Assembly (NCBI GenBank): GCA_003531585.1
Contig: DQFX01000054.1
Location: 1 to 47,372, forward strand
DNA length: 47,372 nt
Direction of reading: 5' to 3'
Source: Oscillospiraceae bacterium
GTDB taxonomy: Bacteria; Bacillota; Clostridia; Oscillospirales; Ruminococcaceae
In this document: positions 6,679 through 14,649 of the stretch, one piece after another
Layout of the letters: each line of letters begins with the position of its first letter
Numbering within the stretch: position 1 is the stretch's first letter
Position numbers and translations under genes: made by a program
Notes under the pieces: model-generated
The model's database searches: none
What the model saw: the letters and a program-made list of their open reading frames with translations, nothing else
Told to the model about the DNA's origin: nothing

Positions 6679-9252
6679 CTAGTTGTATTTTTCTTCGATT
6701 ATTTTTCTGATGGTGTTCTCGACCTCGGTCACTTCCGCGAGGAATTCAGCAGCTGATACGCGTATCGCTCCATTGCCGAGAATGATTATCTGCTCAACGC
6801 TGTCTGAGGTGGCAACACGCACACGGTGATTTCTGCCAAGCTCGTGTGCTGTTTTTTCAATGTACATGTCTGCGGTTTCGGCTTCCTTTGTATAGACTAC
6901 TGTAATTCCCATTTCGGTTTCTATCTCCCGGTGATTTCCCTTCACCCGGTATGCGTCGAAAACGAGGATCAGGTTGCAGCGCCTGAATCCCTGGTAGTTG
7001 CACATTATATTTATCAGGCGGGTTCGAGCCAGGTCCAGGTTTTCCTTTGCCAGCTTGTTCAGTTCTTCCCAGCCGAAAATGATGTTGTAGCCGTCGACCA
7101 GGAGATATTCGGGTCCTTTGGGAACCGGCGGCAGTTTTGGAGTTTTCGGCTGCGGAACGTGCTTTTCCGTACGCATTGCTGAGCGTTCGTTACGCTTGAT
7201 TTTTCCGTAGGTGCGCTCGAAAATATCCATTAGCTCCTTGTCGGCGGCAACCCGCTGTTTATACGTATTCACAAGCTGCGGGGTGACGATCTCCTCGATT
7301 TCTTCCCGCTCGTTTTCCCCGAATCTGAGACCGCTGTCAACGTGCATGCGCGCCGGGGCTTCGTTCCATGGAACAAGCACGCCTGCTCCGTGCGAACAGA
7401 ATACGCTGTCCGCTGAATTCTCAACATCAGAATCTGCGTCGTACCCTATCTTCTCAATGACTTCCTCCGGGTTGTGGCATGGGAAATACCCCTTAGGAAT
7501 ACAGCTAAGCCGCCCTTTTCCGCGGGTGTAGCTTATCACTTCGCTTTGGTAGCCGCGAAGCTCTGAGACCGGAGCGCTCCCCGTGAAAAGAGTTTCATCG
7601 CCCACCGTTTCCGGAGGGGCGATTTCTCCGTTCATGCGCTGGAGGTCTGTCATAGCGCGCCCGGTGCACTCCTGCGGAACGGTCAGCCGGAATTCGTACC
7701 AAGGCTCAAGCAGCACGGATCTCGCGGAGCGCAGACCCTGCCGTACAGCACGGTAGGTAGCCTGACGGAAATCTCCGCCCTCCGTGTGCTTGATGTGCGC
7801 TTTTCCCGCGACGACGGTTATGCGCATGTCGGTTATCGGCGAGCCGGTCAGAACTCCGATGTGCACCTTTTCCTCAAGATGGGTCAGTATCAGGCGCTGC
7901 CAGTTGACGTCCAGGTCGTCCTTGCGGCAGTCCGCCGAAAAGTGAAGCCCCGTTCCGCGCTCGGCTGGTTCAAGCAGCAGATGAACCTCGGCGTAGTGCC
8001 GAAGCGGTTCGTAATGCCCAACACCCTCCACCGGAGCTTCAATGGTTTCCTTGTACGCAATGCTGCCCTGGTCGAATCCGACATCAAGCCCGAAACGCTC
8101 TTTTATCAGAGTTTTCAGCACTTCAAGCTGTATCTCGCCCATGAGCTGAACGTGTATTTCTTTAAGCTGTTCATTCCAGACGATACGCAGCATCGGATCC
8201 TCGTCGCAAAGCCCGTGGAGCTTCGCAAGCGTGGTCGGGATATCGGTTTTCGGCGGAAGCGTCATGCGATAGGTTAGCACGGGTTCAAGCAGGGGAGCCT
8301 CACGGTCGCGCTCGGTTCCCAGACCTTCTCCGGCTCGGCCTGCGGTCAGACCGGTCACGGCGCAGAGAGTTCCCGCAGCAGCCTCGTCAACGGCTGTGAA
8401 CTTCGTGCCGGAGTAAACGCGTATCTGGTTGACCTTTTCCTGTTTTCCGCCGCAGTCAAGCAGAGTTCTGACCTTCAGAGAGCCGCCTGTTATCTTCATG
8501 TGAGTAAGCCGCGCCCCCTGATCGTCGGAGGTTATTTTATAAATAAGCGCGCCGAATTCTCCGGACTGTTCCGGCTGAAACGCGAATTTGTCAATAGTCC
8601 GGAGCAAGGTTTCCACGCCTTTCAGCTTCAGCGCAGAGCCGTACACTACAGGAAACACTTCCCGCCGGAATATTGCCGCGGAAATAAGCTCTTGCGGTAC
8701 GCTTCCGGTCTCCAGAAATGAGTTCATCAGATCCTCGGAGCACTCTGCAAGCTCTTCGCAGAGTTCCTCTTTTGAGCGTTCCATGGAAAACTCAACACAG
8801 CCCGGCGAGAGCTTTCGCTTCAGCTCCGCCGCGAGGGAATCCTTGCCAAGAAAGCTGATATCCATTTTGTTGACAAAAATGAACGTTGGAATATTGTAGC
8901 GCCTGAGCAGACGCCAGATAGTTTCAGTGTGGCTCTGAACGCCGTCTGTGCCGCTGATCACAAGCACTGCGTAGTCCAGCACACGGAGTGCGCGTTCAGT
9001 TTCAGCGGAAAAATCCACGTGACCCGGAGTGTCAAGAAGTGTGTATTCGTTCCCGCCGAATCGCATTACAGCCTGCTTTGAAAATATCGTGATCCCGCGG
9101 CTTCGCTCTATGGGGTCGGTATCAAGGAACGCGTCGCCGTGGTCAACTCTGCCCAGCTTGCGGAGCTCCCCGGCGGTATAGAGCATTGCCTCCGAAAGTG
9201 TCGTCTTTCCGGAGTCGACGTGTGCTGTCATTCCGATTACCAGTCGTTTCAT
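6679..9252 (-). CDS. Tet(M)-type ribosomal GTPase fused to a Rae1/YacP-type NYN ribonuclease domain (857 aa)
   Basis: Residues 1 to about 650 are an EF-G-like GTPase of the ribosomal protection type: G1 AHVDSGKTT (10-18), G2 RGIT, G3 DTPGHVDF, G4 NKMD, followed by EF-G-like domains II-V. Tet(M) ends near 640 residues. Here a Pro/Lys-rich linker (PQPKTPKLPPVPKGP) leads to about 142 more residues matching B. subtilis YacP/Rae1: LVDGYN (Asp720), VFDAYRVKG (Asp766), TKEAETAD (Asp795) and VATSD (Asp817). All the acidic residues expected for an NYN nuclease are kept. Rae1 cuts mRNA in the ribosomal A site, the site that Tet(M) occupies. I chose ATG 9252 because MKRLVIGMTAHVDSG fits the family; an upstream start would run through a terminator hairpin. 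Tetracycline resistance cannot be inferred. Confidence 0.9.
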   Translation of the reverse strand: MKRLVIGMTAHVDSGKTTLSEAMLYTAGELRKLGRVDHGDAFLDTDPIERSRGITIFSKQAVMRFGGNEYTLLDTPGHVDFSAETERALRVLDYAVLVISGTDGVQSHTETIWRLLRRYNIPTFIFVNKMDISFLGKDSLAAELKRKLSPGCVEFSMERSKEELCEELAECSEDLMNSFLETGSVPQELISAAIFRREVFPVVYGSALKLKGVETLLRTIDKFAFQPEQSGEFGALIYKITSDDQGARLTHMKITGGSLKVRTLLDCGGKQEKVNQIRVYSGTKFTAVDEAAAGTLCAVTGLTAGRAGEGLGTERDREAPLLEPVLTYRMTLPPKTDIPTTLAKLHGLCDEDPMLRIVWNEQLKEIHVQLMGEIQLEVLKTLIKERFGLDVGFDQGSIAYKETIEAPVEGVGHYEPLRHYAEVHLLLEPAERGTGLHFSADCRKDDLDVNWQRLILTHLEEKVHIGVLTGSPITDMRITVVAGKAHIKHTEGGDFRQATYRAVRQGLRSARSVLLEPWYEFRLTVPQECTGRAMTDLQRMNGEIAPPETVGDETLFTGSAPVSELRGYQSEVISYTRGKGRLSCIPKGYFPCHNPEEVIEKIGYDADSDVENSADSVFCSHGAGVLVPWNEAPARMHVDSGLRFGENEREEIEEIVTPQLVNTYKQRVAADKELMDIFERTYGKIKRNERSAMRTEKHVPQPKTPKLPPVPKGPEYLLVDGYNIIFGWEELNKLAKENLDLARTRLINIMCNYQGFRRCNLILVFDAYRVKGNHREIETEMGITVVYTKEAETADMYIEKTAHELGRNHRVRVATSDSVEQIIILGNGAIRVSAAEFLAEVTEVENTIRKIIEEKYN

Positions 9253-9275
9253 GATAACAAACCTCTTTTTTGCAT

Positions 9276-9305
9276 AAAAATGCGCCGCAGCAGCCGTGCG
9301 GCGCA
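9276..9305 (-). terminator. Intrinsic terminator or attenuator between acpS-like gene and GTPase-NYN gene
   Basis: On the minus strand a perfect 9-bp G+C-rich stem (TGCGCCGCA and TGCGGCGCA) with a 7-nt loop is followed at once by TTTTT. It begins 5 nt after the stop of the acpS-like gene and ends only about 24 nt before the ATG of the GTPase-NYN gene. There is no room for a promoter after it, so the downstream gene must be reached by read-through or regulated antitermination, or from a promoter inside the acpS-like gene. Confidence 0.8.
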
Positions 9306-9309
9306 AATA

Positions 9310-9690
9310 TCATACTCTGTTTACTATTACGGTCGCCGTGGCGTAATCCTTACAGTGAGCCACGGAAACATTGAACTCATAGTGTTCGCGTTCTTCGAGC
9401 ATTTTCGCGCGTCCGGTCGTTATAATGAACGGTGAACCTATCCGATCCCGCAGTATTGTGATCTCGTTAGGGCGGACGATTCGAAACCCTGTTCCTATCG
9501 CCTTGGCGAACGCCATTTTAGCGCAGTAGTTTTCGGCTATGAGTTCCGCAGACAGTTTCCGCGAAACCAGGTAGCGTATTTCATCAGCGGAAAAGTAATT
9601 CGCCAGGAATTTCGGATTGCGGGAGGCGCGCCTGATCCGCTTGATCTCGATAACGTCGGTTCCGACGCGGATAAATACATTGTTTGCCAT
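9310..9690 (-). CDS. acpS: Holo-[acyl-carrier-protein] synthase homologue with altered metal site (126 aa)
   Basis: AcpS moves phosphopantetheine from CoA to a serine of acyl carrier protein and is a cytoplasmic trimer. The length is normal. The first metal ligand is present (Asp12 in GTDVIEIKRI), as are AKAIGTGFR (62-70) and the C-terminal VSVAHCKDYATA with His112. The second ligand, the Glu of the KEA motif (Glu58 in E. coli), is Met59 in this protein (AKMAFAKAIGTG); the codon is a clear ATG. It is therefore either an unusual active enzyme, a diverged paralogue, or inactive. It follows a small membrane protein by 48 nt and is followed by a strong terminator. The family is certain; activity is open. 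Confidence 0.85.
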   Translation of the reverse strand: MANNVFIRVGTDVIEIKRIRRASRNPKFLANYFSADEIRYLVSRKLSAELIAENYCAKMAFAKAIGTGFRIVRPNEITILRDRIGSPFIITTGRAKMLEEREHYEFNVSVAHCKDYATATVIVNRV

Positions 9691-9738
9691 TATGTTGAAT
9701 ACGAAATACGAAACAATACGTACTTCTTGCCTTCCTTT

Positions 9739-10263
9739 TTAGTCTTTGTTGAGCAGGTTGTGCTTGAGCTTTATGCGGAGGGAGTTAGGAAGCTCCTGTG
9801 TAATTGCTTCGCGCATTTTCTCGTTCGGATTGAAGATGAGCTTGACTTTTCCGTAGCCGCTGTGATTTACGACGAGATAGTAAGCGTCGGTTTCAGAACC
9901 TGTGTATGCATGCACTGTTGCGTCGGCGGGAACGTCGTTTTCAGCGGGATAGGGCGCGAACGCCTCGGCGGTGGAAACGTCCAGGGAGATCATGCGCTTG
10001 CGCTTTCTCTTACCGATGACCTTATCTATGTCGAGATCGTTATTTGTGAGAATATACTCGTATTCAATGTTAAAATTGCCGAGCAGCCAGACGCCGCCTG
10101 CAAGAACCAGCACCGCGAGAATGACCATCACGAAAAATCCCATCATTGCAATGTACATGAAGAACGAAGCGATGATCAGCGCGCCTGCGGAGATCAGTAT
10201 TTTTTTAGCGAGATCCGCCCCGGTGCGGCGTTTCTCAACGAGCTGTTCTGCTATATTATCCAT
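9739..10263 (-). CDS. Small membrane protein of unknown function (174 aa)
   Basis: A short cytoplasmic N-terminus is followed by two closely spaced hydrophobic segments (about residues 22-40 and 42-61), then a soluble region. The latter contains EYEYILTNNDLDIDKVIGKRKRKRM and ends in a basic tail. This layout recalls small Clostridia membrane proteins with a PH-like part, and I believe a DUF family of this type exists, but I cannot name it with confidence. It starts at ATG 10263 with AAGGAG upstream and is the first gene of the operon that continues into the acpS-like gene. Confidence 0.75.
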   Translation of the reverse strand: MDNIAEQLVEKRRTGADLAKKILISAGALIIASFFMYIAMMGFFVMVILAVLVLAGGVWLLGNFNIEYEYILTNNDLDIDKVIGKRKRKRMISLDVSTAEAFAPYPAENDVPADATVHAYTGSETDAYYLVVNHSGYGKVKLIFNPNEKMREAITQELPNSLRIKLKHNLLNKD

Positions 10264-10318
10264 TTTGACTCCTTGAATTTTTAGTTAACCTACGGACACT
10301 TCCGCAGGAATACAATTA

Positions 10319-10347
10319 ATTCTACCACAAACTCAATAAAAAATCAA
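10319..10347 (-). promoter_or_regulatory. Promoter of the membrane protein-acpS-GTPase-NYN-trmO cluster
   Basis: On the minus strand, TTGATT (10347-10342) and TAGAAT (10324-10319) are 17 bp apart. This gives a 5' UTR of about 50 nt. Confidence 0.65.
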
Positions 10348-10430
10348 TAGGTTTTTTATGTATTTCGCATAATTTTCAGACATATTGTCAGAAAAATTTA
10401 TCCGGCTGTTAATTTTTTTACAGATATATG

Positions 10431-10459
10431 TTGCAATTTGCACCGAGTTTTGTTATAAT
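10431..10459 (+). promoter_or_regulatory. Promoter of proBA
   Basis: TTGCAA (10431-10436) and TATAAT (10454-10459) are 17 bp apart. The predicted start is near 10466, giving a leader of about 65 nt. The leader holds only a weak 5-bp hairpin (GAGGC/GCCTC, about 10482-10498). No riboswitch was recognised. Confidence 0.75.
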
Positions 10460-10531
10460 ATAGAATGTACGTTTATGTGCGGAGGCTGATACTGCCTCTT
10501 AATTATGATCATGAACCGGAAAGAGGATATC

Positions 10532-11317
10532 ATGAAACAGTTTGAAAACAAGAAAAGAATAGTAATAAAGGTGGGAAGCTCCACGCTTGCCTATCCGACC
10601 GGGCACCTGAATCTCAGAAAGTGCCAGCACCTCATTGAAGTTATGTCCGACATAAAAAACTCCGGCAGGGAAGTTGTTTTCGTGACTTCCGGCGCACAGG
10701 GAGTCGGAGCCGCGCAGGCTGGTCTCCCATGCAAGCCTACGGATATTCCGGGTAAGCAGGCGGTCGCGGCGATCGGTCAGTCGGAGCTTATGACGTTCTA
10801 TAGTGAGACTTTTGGCAAGTATAACCACACGGTAGCTCAGCTTCTGCTGACCCGCGACGTTATCTCAAACAAGGAGCGCCGCACCAACGTTATAAACACA
10901 TTCAACCGTCTGTTTGAGATGGGCGTTGTTCCGATAATCAACGCAAACGACGCTATATCGATCAAACAGCTCGATTTCGACGAGAACGACACACTGTCCG
11001 CGATAGTTGCTTCACTCTGCGACGCCGACTTGCTTGTAATGCTGACAGACGTTGACGGCCTATACGACGGCGACCCGAAGCAGCCAGGCTCTAAACTGAT
11101 CCCGGTGGTTGAGAAGATCACGCCGGAGATAGTGGCCGCGGCGCAGGGAGCCGGAAGCGCACTGGGCACAGGCGGAATGCTTACAAAGATCGAAGCGGCA
11201 CAGATCGCAACGGAAGCAGGAATTGATACGGTCATAATCGGCAATCAGGATCCCGCTCTGCTTTATGAGCTGTTCGAGGGCGAGCCAACCTGTACATATT
11301 TCAAGGCGGCAAACTGA
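10532..11317 (+). CDS. proB: Glutamate 5-kinase, short form (261 aa)
   Basis: ProB phosphorylates glutamate to gamma-glutamyl phosphate, the first step of proline synthesis. The amino-acid-kinase fold is shown by RIVIKVGSSTL near the N-terminus, VTSGAQGVGAAQ, PIINANDAIS, DVDGLYDGDP and GTGGMLTKIEAA. The protein stops after the kinase domain and lacks the C-terminal PUA domain of the E. coli enzyme, as is common in some Firmicutes. ATG 10532 was chosen because AGAGGA lies just upstream; an ATG at 10505 would add 9 residues without a good ribosome binding site. The gene is followed 14 nt later by proA. Confidence 0.93.
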   Translation: MKQFENKKRIVIKVGSSTLAYPTGHLNLRKCQHLIEVMSDIKNSGREVVFVTSGAQGVGAAQAGLPCKPTDIPGKQAVAAIGQSELMTFYSETFGKYNHTVAQLLLTRDVISNKERRTNVINTFNRLFEMGVVPIINANDAISIKQLDFDENDTLSAIVASLCDADLLVMLTDVDGLYDGDPKQPGSKLIPVVEKITPEIVAAAQGAGSALGTGGMLTKIEAAQIATEAGIDTVIIGNQDPALLYELFEGEPTCTYFKAAN

Positions 11318-11331
11318 GAAAGGGGTATCTA

Positions 11332-12576
11332 ATGGAATACATCGAGACACTTGGCGCTAACGCCAAAGCGGCGGAACCCGCAATATCCGTGATGGGAACG
11401 AACGAAAAGAACCGCGTTCTTTCTGAGATATCCTCCCTGCTGCGTTCGCACGTTACTGAAATAATTGGTGCGAATAAGCTGGATATCGAGACCGCAAGAG
11501 CAAACGGAATGTCCGAGGCGATGATCGACCGTCTGACTCTCACCGAGCAGCGTATCGGCGGCATGGCTGACGGCGTAGACAAGGTGATATCACTTCCCGA
11601 CCCGGTTGGTGCAGTGATAGGCGGAAGCGACCTTCCGAACGGACTGCACGTTATTAAAAAGCGTGTCCCGATCGGAACTATCGGTATTATTTTCGAGTCC
11701 CGCCCGAATGTCACGGTAGACGCGGCAACCCTTTGCTTCAAAGCGGGCAACACGGTTATACTCCGCGGCGGAAGCGACGCGATAAACTCCAACAAAGCGC
11801 TTGTAGGGCTTATGAGAACAGCGCTCCGGAACTGCGGCGTAAACGAAAACGCAGTACAGCTTGTCGAGGACACCTCCCGAGCCGTTGCAAACGCAATGAT
11901 GAAGCTCAATAAGTACATCGACCTGCTTATCCCGAGGGGCGGCGGCGGCCTTATTCACGCGGTGATCGAAAACGCTACGATTCCCGTAATTCAGACCGGC
12001 GAGGGCAACTGCCACGTGTACGTTGACGAAAGCGCCGACATAGACATGGCTGTAAATATCATCAACAACGCCAAGACCCAGAGACCCTCAGTGTGCAATG
12101 CCATTGAGAATATCCTTGTGCATGAGAAGGCGGCTCCGGAGCTGTTCCGCAAGCTGGATATGCTGTGGCAGGGCAGAGTAGCGATACGCGGCGATGAAGA
12201 AACCGCGAAGCTTGTGAAGGTCGAGAAAATTGCAGACGATACCGATTACGCGACCGAGTTTCTGGACTACAGGCTCTCCTCAAAAGTCGTCAAGAGCCTC
12301 GATGAAGCGATAGAGCACATCAACAGATTCGGCACCAAGCACAGCGAGTGCATCGTAACTCAGAGCCTTCGCAGCGCGGAGATCTTCCAGCAGCGCATTG
12401 ACGCGGCGGCTGTTTACGTAAATGCAAGCACCCGTTTTACAGACGGCTTTGAATTTGGGCTGGGCGCTGAAATAGGCATTTCCACCCAGAAGCTGCACGC
12501 ACGCGGCCCGATGGGACTTGAAGCGCTCACGACTTATAAATACCTGATCAACGGCAATGGTCAGATCCGCGGCTAG
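11332..12576 (+). CDS. proA: Gamma-glutamyl phosphate reductase (414 aa)
   Basis: ProA reduces gamma-glutamyl phosphate with NADPH to glutamate-5-semialdehyde, the second step of proline synthesis. It is an aldehyde-dehydrogenase fold enzyme of normal length. Family motifs include PIGTIGIIFESRPNVT, GNTVILRGGSDA, the catalytic Cys255 in QRPSVCNAIENILV, and the C-terminal FGLGAEIGISTQKLHARGPM. An AAGGGG ribosome binding site lies in the 14-nt gap after proB. The two enzymes act in sequence on a labile intermediate, which fits their tight linkage. Confidence 0.95.
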   Translation: MEYIETLGANAKAAEPAISVMGTNEKNRVLSEISSLLRSHVTEIIGANKLDIETARANGMSEAMIDRLTLTEQRIGGMADGVDKVISLPDPVGAVIGGSDLPNGLHVIKKRVPIGTIGIIFESRPNVTVDAATLCFKAGNTVILRGGSDAINSNKALVGLMRTALRNCGVNENAVQLVEDTSRAVANAMMKLNKYIDLLIPRGGGGLIHAVIENATIPVIQTGEGNCHVYVDESADIDMAVNIINNAKTQRPSVCNAIENILVHEKAAPELFRKLDMLWQGRVAIRGDEETAKLVKVEKIADDTDYATEFLDYRLSSKVVKSLDEAIEHINRFGTKHSECIVTQSLRSAEIFQQRIDAAAVYVNASTRFTDGFEFGLGAEIGISTQKLHARGPMGLEALTTYKYLINGNGQIRG

Positions 12577-12586
12577 GAAGGATCTT

Positions 12587-13456
12587 ATGGCAAGAAAAAA
12601 GAAGAACAACAATAATCAGACAACATCGGCGGCTCCGAATAAGGAGCAGGCTCAGAAGCAGTCACAGGAAGAAAGCCGCGTGATCGACGAGCTGTTCGGC
12701 AATCTGGACGAGCCGGATATTGAAAGCGACATCGCGGAGCTTGGCGGCTCAGAAAGCGATCAGGCCGTTTCGGGAAAGCAGCCGCGCAGCAGATTTTATT
12801 TCGTTTTTGCGGTTGTAGTGATCGTAATGGCGGTTATCGGCGTTATATCGAGCGTTCGCTTCGTGGCACAGATAACGTCGAACCTGCTTGACAATACCTC
12901 GTTAAAAAACGAGTTCGCACGGTTCATTTATCCAGTGGTCGTAAACGATATCGCCCCCTTCGAGGAGCCTGACGAGATACCTGATTCATCTAAGATTTCC
13001 TGCGCGATATGGAATATTCTGTTAAATCAGGACACCTCCGAATTTGCAAAGGACGAAGGCAACGGACTTACGATTCCGGAATACAACGTGCTTGCTTCCT
13101 GCCGTGAGCTGTTTGGCTCCACGGTTTCGCTGAATCACCAGACGGTCGGCAACGCCGAGGTAAGGTTCACTTACAATGAGGAAACCCACACCTACTCCGC
13201 CAACAAGAATATCCGTTATCTGACCTACTCGCCGCAGATAATCAGCATGACTGAGGACGGCGACGTTTACACGGTGATCGTGGGCTACGTACCGCCTACG
13301 CTGGCGGCTGTAGCCGGCACGGGCGGAATAAGCGCGCTCCCGGAGAAGTATATGGAGTACACCATCAGCCGCTGGGACGGCAAGGATACGCTGATGTCCG
13401 TGAGATTCAGCGACTACACACCGCAGACCGAGGAGGCAGGCGGCGAAATGTCATGA
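12587..13456 (+). CDS. Single-pass membrane protein of unknown function (289 aa)
   Basis: I do not recognise this family. The N-terminus is Lys/Asn/Gln-rich and acidic (MARKKKNNNNQ, then about 60 polar residues). One hydrophobic segment follows at about residues 72-95 (FYFVFAVVVIVMAVIGVI), then about 190 residues predicted to lie outside the cell. ATG 12587 was chosen because AGGAAGGA precedes it and the alternative upstream start lies inside proA. It begins 10 nt after proA and is probably cotranscribed with proBA. The pheST promoter starts within 10 nt of its end. No Cys motif, lipobox or known domain is visible. Confidence 0.75.
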   Translation: MARKKKNNNNQTTSAAPNKEQAQKQSQEESRVIDELFGNLDEPDIESDIAELGGSESDQAVSGKQPRSRFYFVFAVVVIVMAVIGVISSVRFVAQITSNLLDNTSLKNEFARFIYPVVVNDIAPFEEPDEIPDSSKISCAIWNILLNQDTSEFAKDEGNGLTIPEYNVLASCRELFGSTVSLNHQTVGNAEVRFTYNEETHTYSANKNIRYLTYSPQIISMTEDGDVYTVIVGYVPPTLAAVAGTGGISALPEKYMEYTISRWDGKDTLMSVRFSDYTPQTEEAGGEMS

Positions 13457-13461
13457 ACCAC

Positions 13462-13490
13462 TTGAAATTTTTTCAGCTATGTGGTATAAT
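13462..13490 (+). promoter_or_regulatory. Promoter of pheST
   Basis: TTGAAA (13462-13467) and TATAAT (13485-13490) are 17 bp apart. The start near 13497 leaves a leader of about 100 nt before pheS. The leader has a small GGAG/CTCC hairpin (about 13550-13560) but no terminator and no recognisable T-box. Confidence 0.8.
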
Positions 13491-13596
13491 GATAAATGGT
13501 TTTTGAAAAACATCGAATAAAAGAAGGTACTCTGCACGGATAAAAAGGCGGAGTAGCTCCTGAAATATTCCGACAGGGAAGGATTGATCTACACCA

Positions 13597-14619
13597 ATGA
13601 TTAAAGAACAGTTACAGGCGATCAGAGAAGAAGCGCTGAAGGCAGTTACAGAAAGCGCTGATATGAAGGAGATCGACGCGCTCCGTGTTAAGTTTCTCGG
13701 CAAGAAGGGCGAACTTACCGCTATCTTAAAGCAGATGGGCGGACTTTCCGCTGAAGAGCGCCCGGTCATCGGTCAGATGGCAAACGAGATCCGCGCTGAC
13801 ATTGAGAATGCGGTAAAGGACAAGACTGGTTCGCTGAAGGCGGCGGTCACTGACCTGCGCTTAAAGACCGAGACAGTCGACGTTACCATGCCTGGAAAGC
13901 GTAAGCTCATTGCAAAGCGCCACCCGATGAACATAGTCCTCGACGACCTCAAGTCCATATTCCACGGAATGGGATATACTGTTGTAGACGGTCCTGAGAT
14001 TGAGGACACCAAGCACTGCTTCGACATGCTGAACACTCTTGAGGGACACCCCGCAAGAGACCCTAACGATACATTCTATATTAATGACGACGTTCTGCTG
14101 AGAACTCAGACATCTTCTGTTCAGATAAGAACCATGCTCAAGCAGAAACCTCCTATCGCCATCATCAGCCCCGGCAGAGTTTACCGCCGCGATGAGGTGG
14201 ACGGCACACATTCTCCTATCTTCCACCAGTGCGAGGGTCTTGTAATCGACAAGAAGATCACATTCGCCGACCTCAAGGGTACTCTGGATACATTCGCAAA
14301 GAAGCTCTACGGCGAGGGTATGAAGCTGAAGTTCAGACCCCACCACTTCCCGTACACAGAGCCTAGCTGCGAGATCGACTTCCAGTGCTTCCGCTGCGGC
14401 GGCAAGGGCTGCCCGCTCTGCAAGGGCGAAGGCTGGATCGAGATACTCGGTGCAGGCGTTGTACGTCCCGAAGTCCTTGAAAACTGCGGGATCGACCCTG
14501 AGGAGTACAGCGGATTTGCTTTCGGCATAGGCATTGAGCGTATTACTATGCTCCGTTATGAAATCGAGGATATGCGCCTTCTCTATGAGAACAACATGCG
14601 CTTCCTGGAGCAGTTCTGA
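13597..14619 (+). CDS. pheS: Phenylalanyl-tRNA synthetase alpha subunit (340 aa)
   Basis: PheS forms the alpha2-beta2 enzyme with PheT and holds the class II catalytic site that charges tRNA-Phe. The N-terminal coiled-coil (about 1-85) is followed by the catalytic core: RHPMNIVLDDL, LLRTQTSSVQIR, the motif-2 region YRRDEVDGTHSPIFHQCEGL, and motif 3 in AFGIGIERITMLRY near the end. The insertion CFRCGGKGCPLCKGEGW is a four-Cys knuckle also seen in other Clostridia PheS. Length is normal. It has its own promoter and is followed by pheT after 30 nt. Confidence 0.96.
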   Translation: MIKEQLQAIREEALKAVTESADMKEIDALRVKFLGKKGELTAILKQMGGLSAEERPVIGQMANEIRADIENAVKDKTGSLKAAVTDLRLKTETVDVTMPGKRKLIAKRHPMNIVLDDLKSIFHGMGYTVVDGPEIEDTKHCFDMLNTLEGHPARDPNDTFYINDDVLLRTQTSSVQIRTMLKQKPPIAIISPGRVYRRDEVDGTHSPIFHQCEGLVIDKKITFADLKGTLDTFAKKLYGEGMKLKFRPHHFPYTEPSCEIDFQCFRCGGKGCPLCKGEGWIEILGAGVVRPEVLENCGIDPEEYSGFAFGIGIERITMLRYEIEDMRLLYENNMRFLEQF

Positions 14620-14649
14620 TTTGAATAATACATTAAGGAGAATATAAAA

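Noticed and set aside
6679..9252. Tetracycline resistance gene of the tet(M)/tet(W) type
   Set aside because: The GTPase part belongs to the broad family, but the protein has an extra nuclease domain and sits in a housekeeping operon with trmO. There is no mobile-element context. Sequence alone does not support a resistance call.
9253..9306. 18-residue N-terminal extension of the GTPase-NYN protein
   Set aside because: It would be encoded by the terminator hairpin, and it precedes the family-typical start MKRLVIGMTAHVDSG.
13491..13596. T-box or other aminoacyl-tRNA leader before pheS
   Set aside because: The leader is only about 100 nt, with no terminator hairpin and no recognisable T-box core, so I listed only the promoter.
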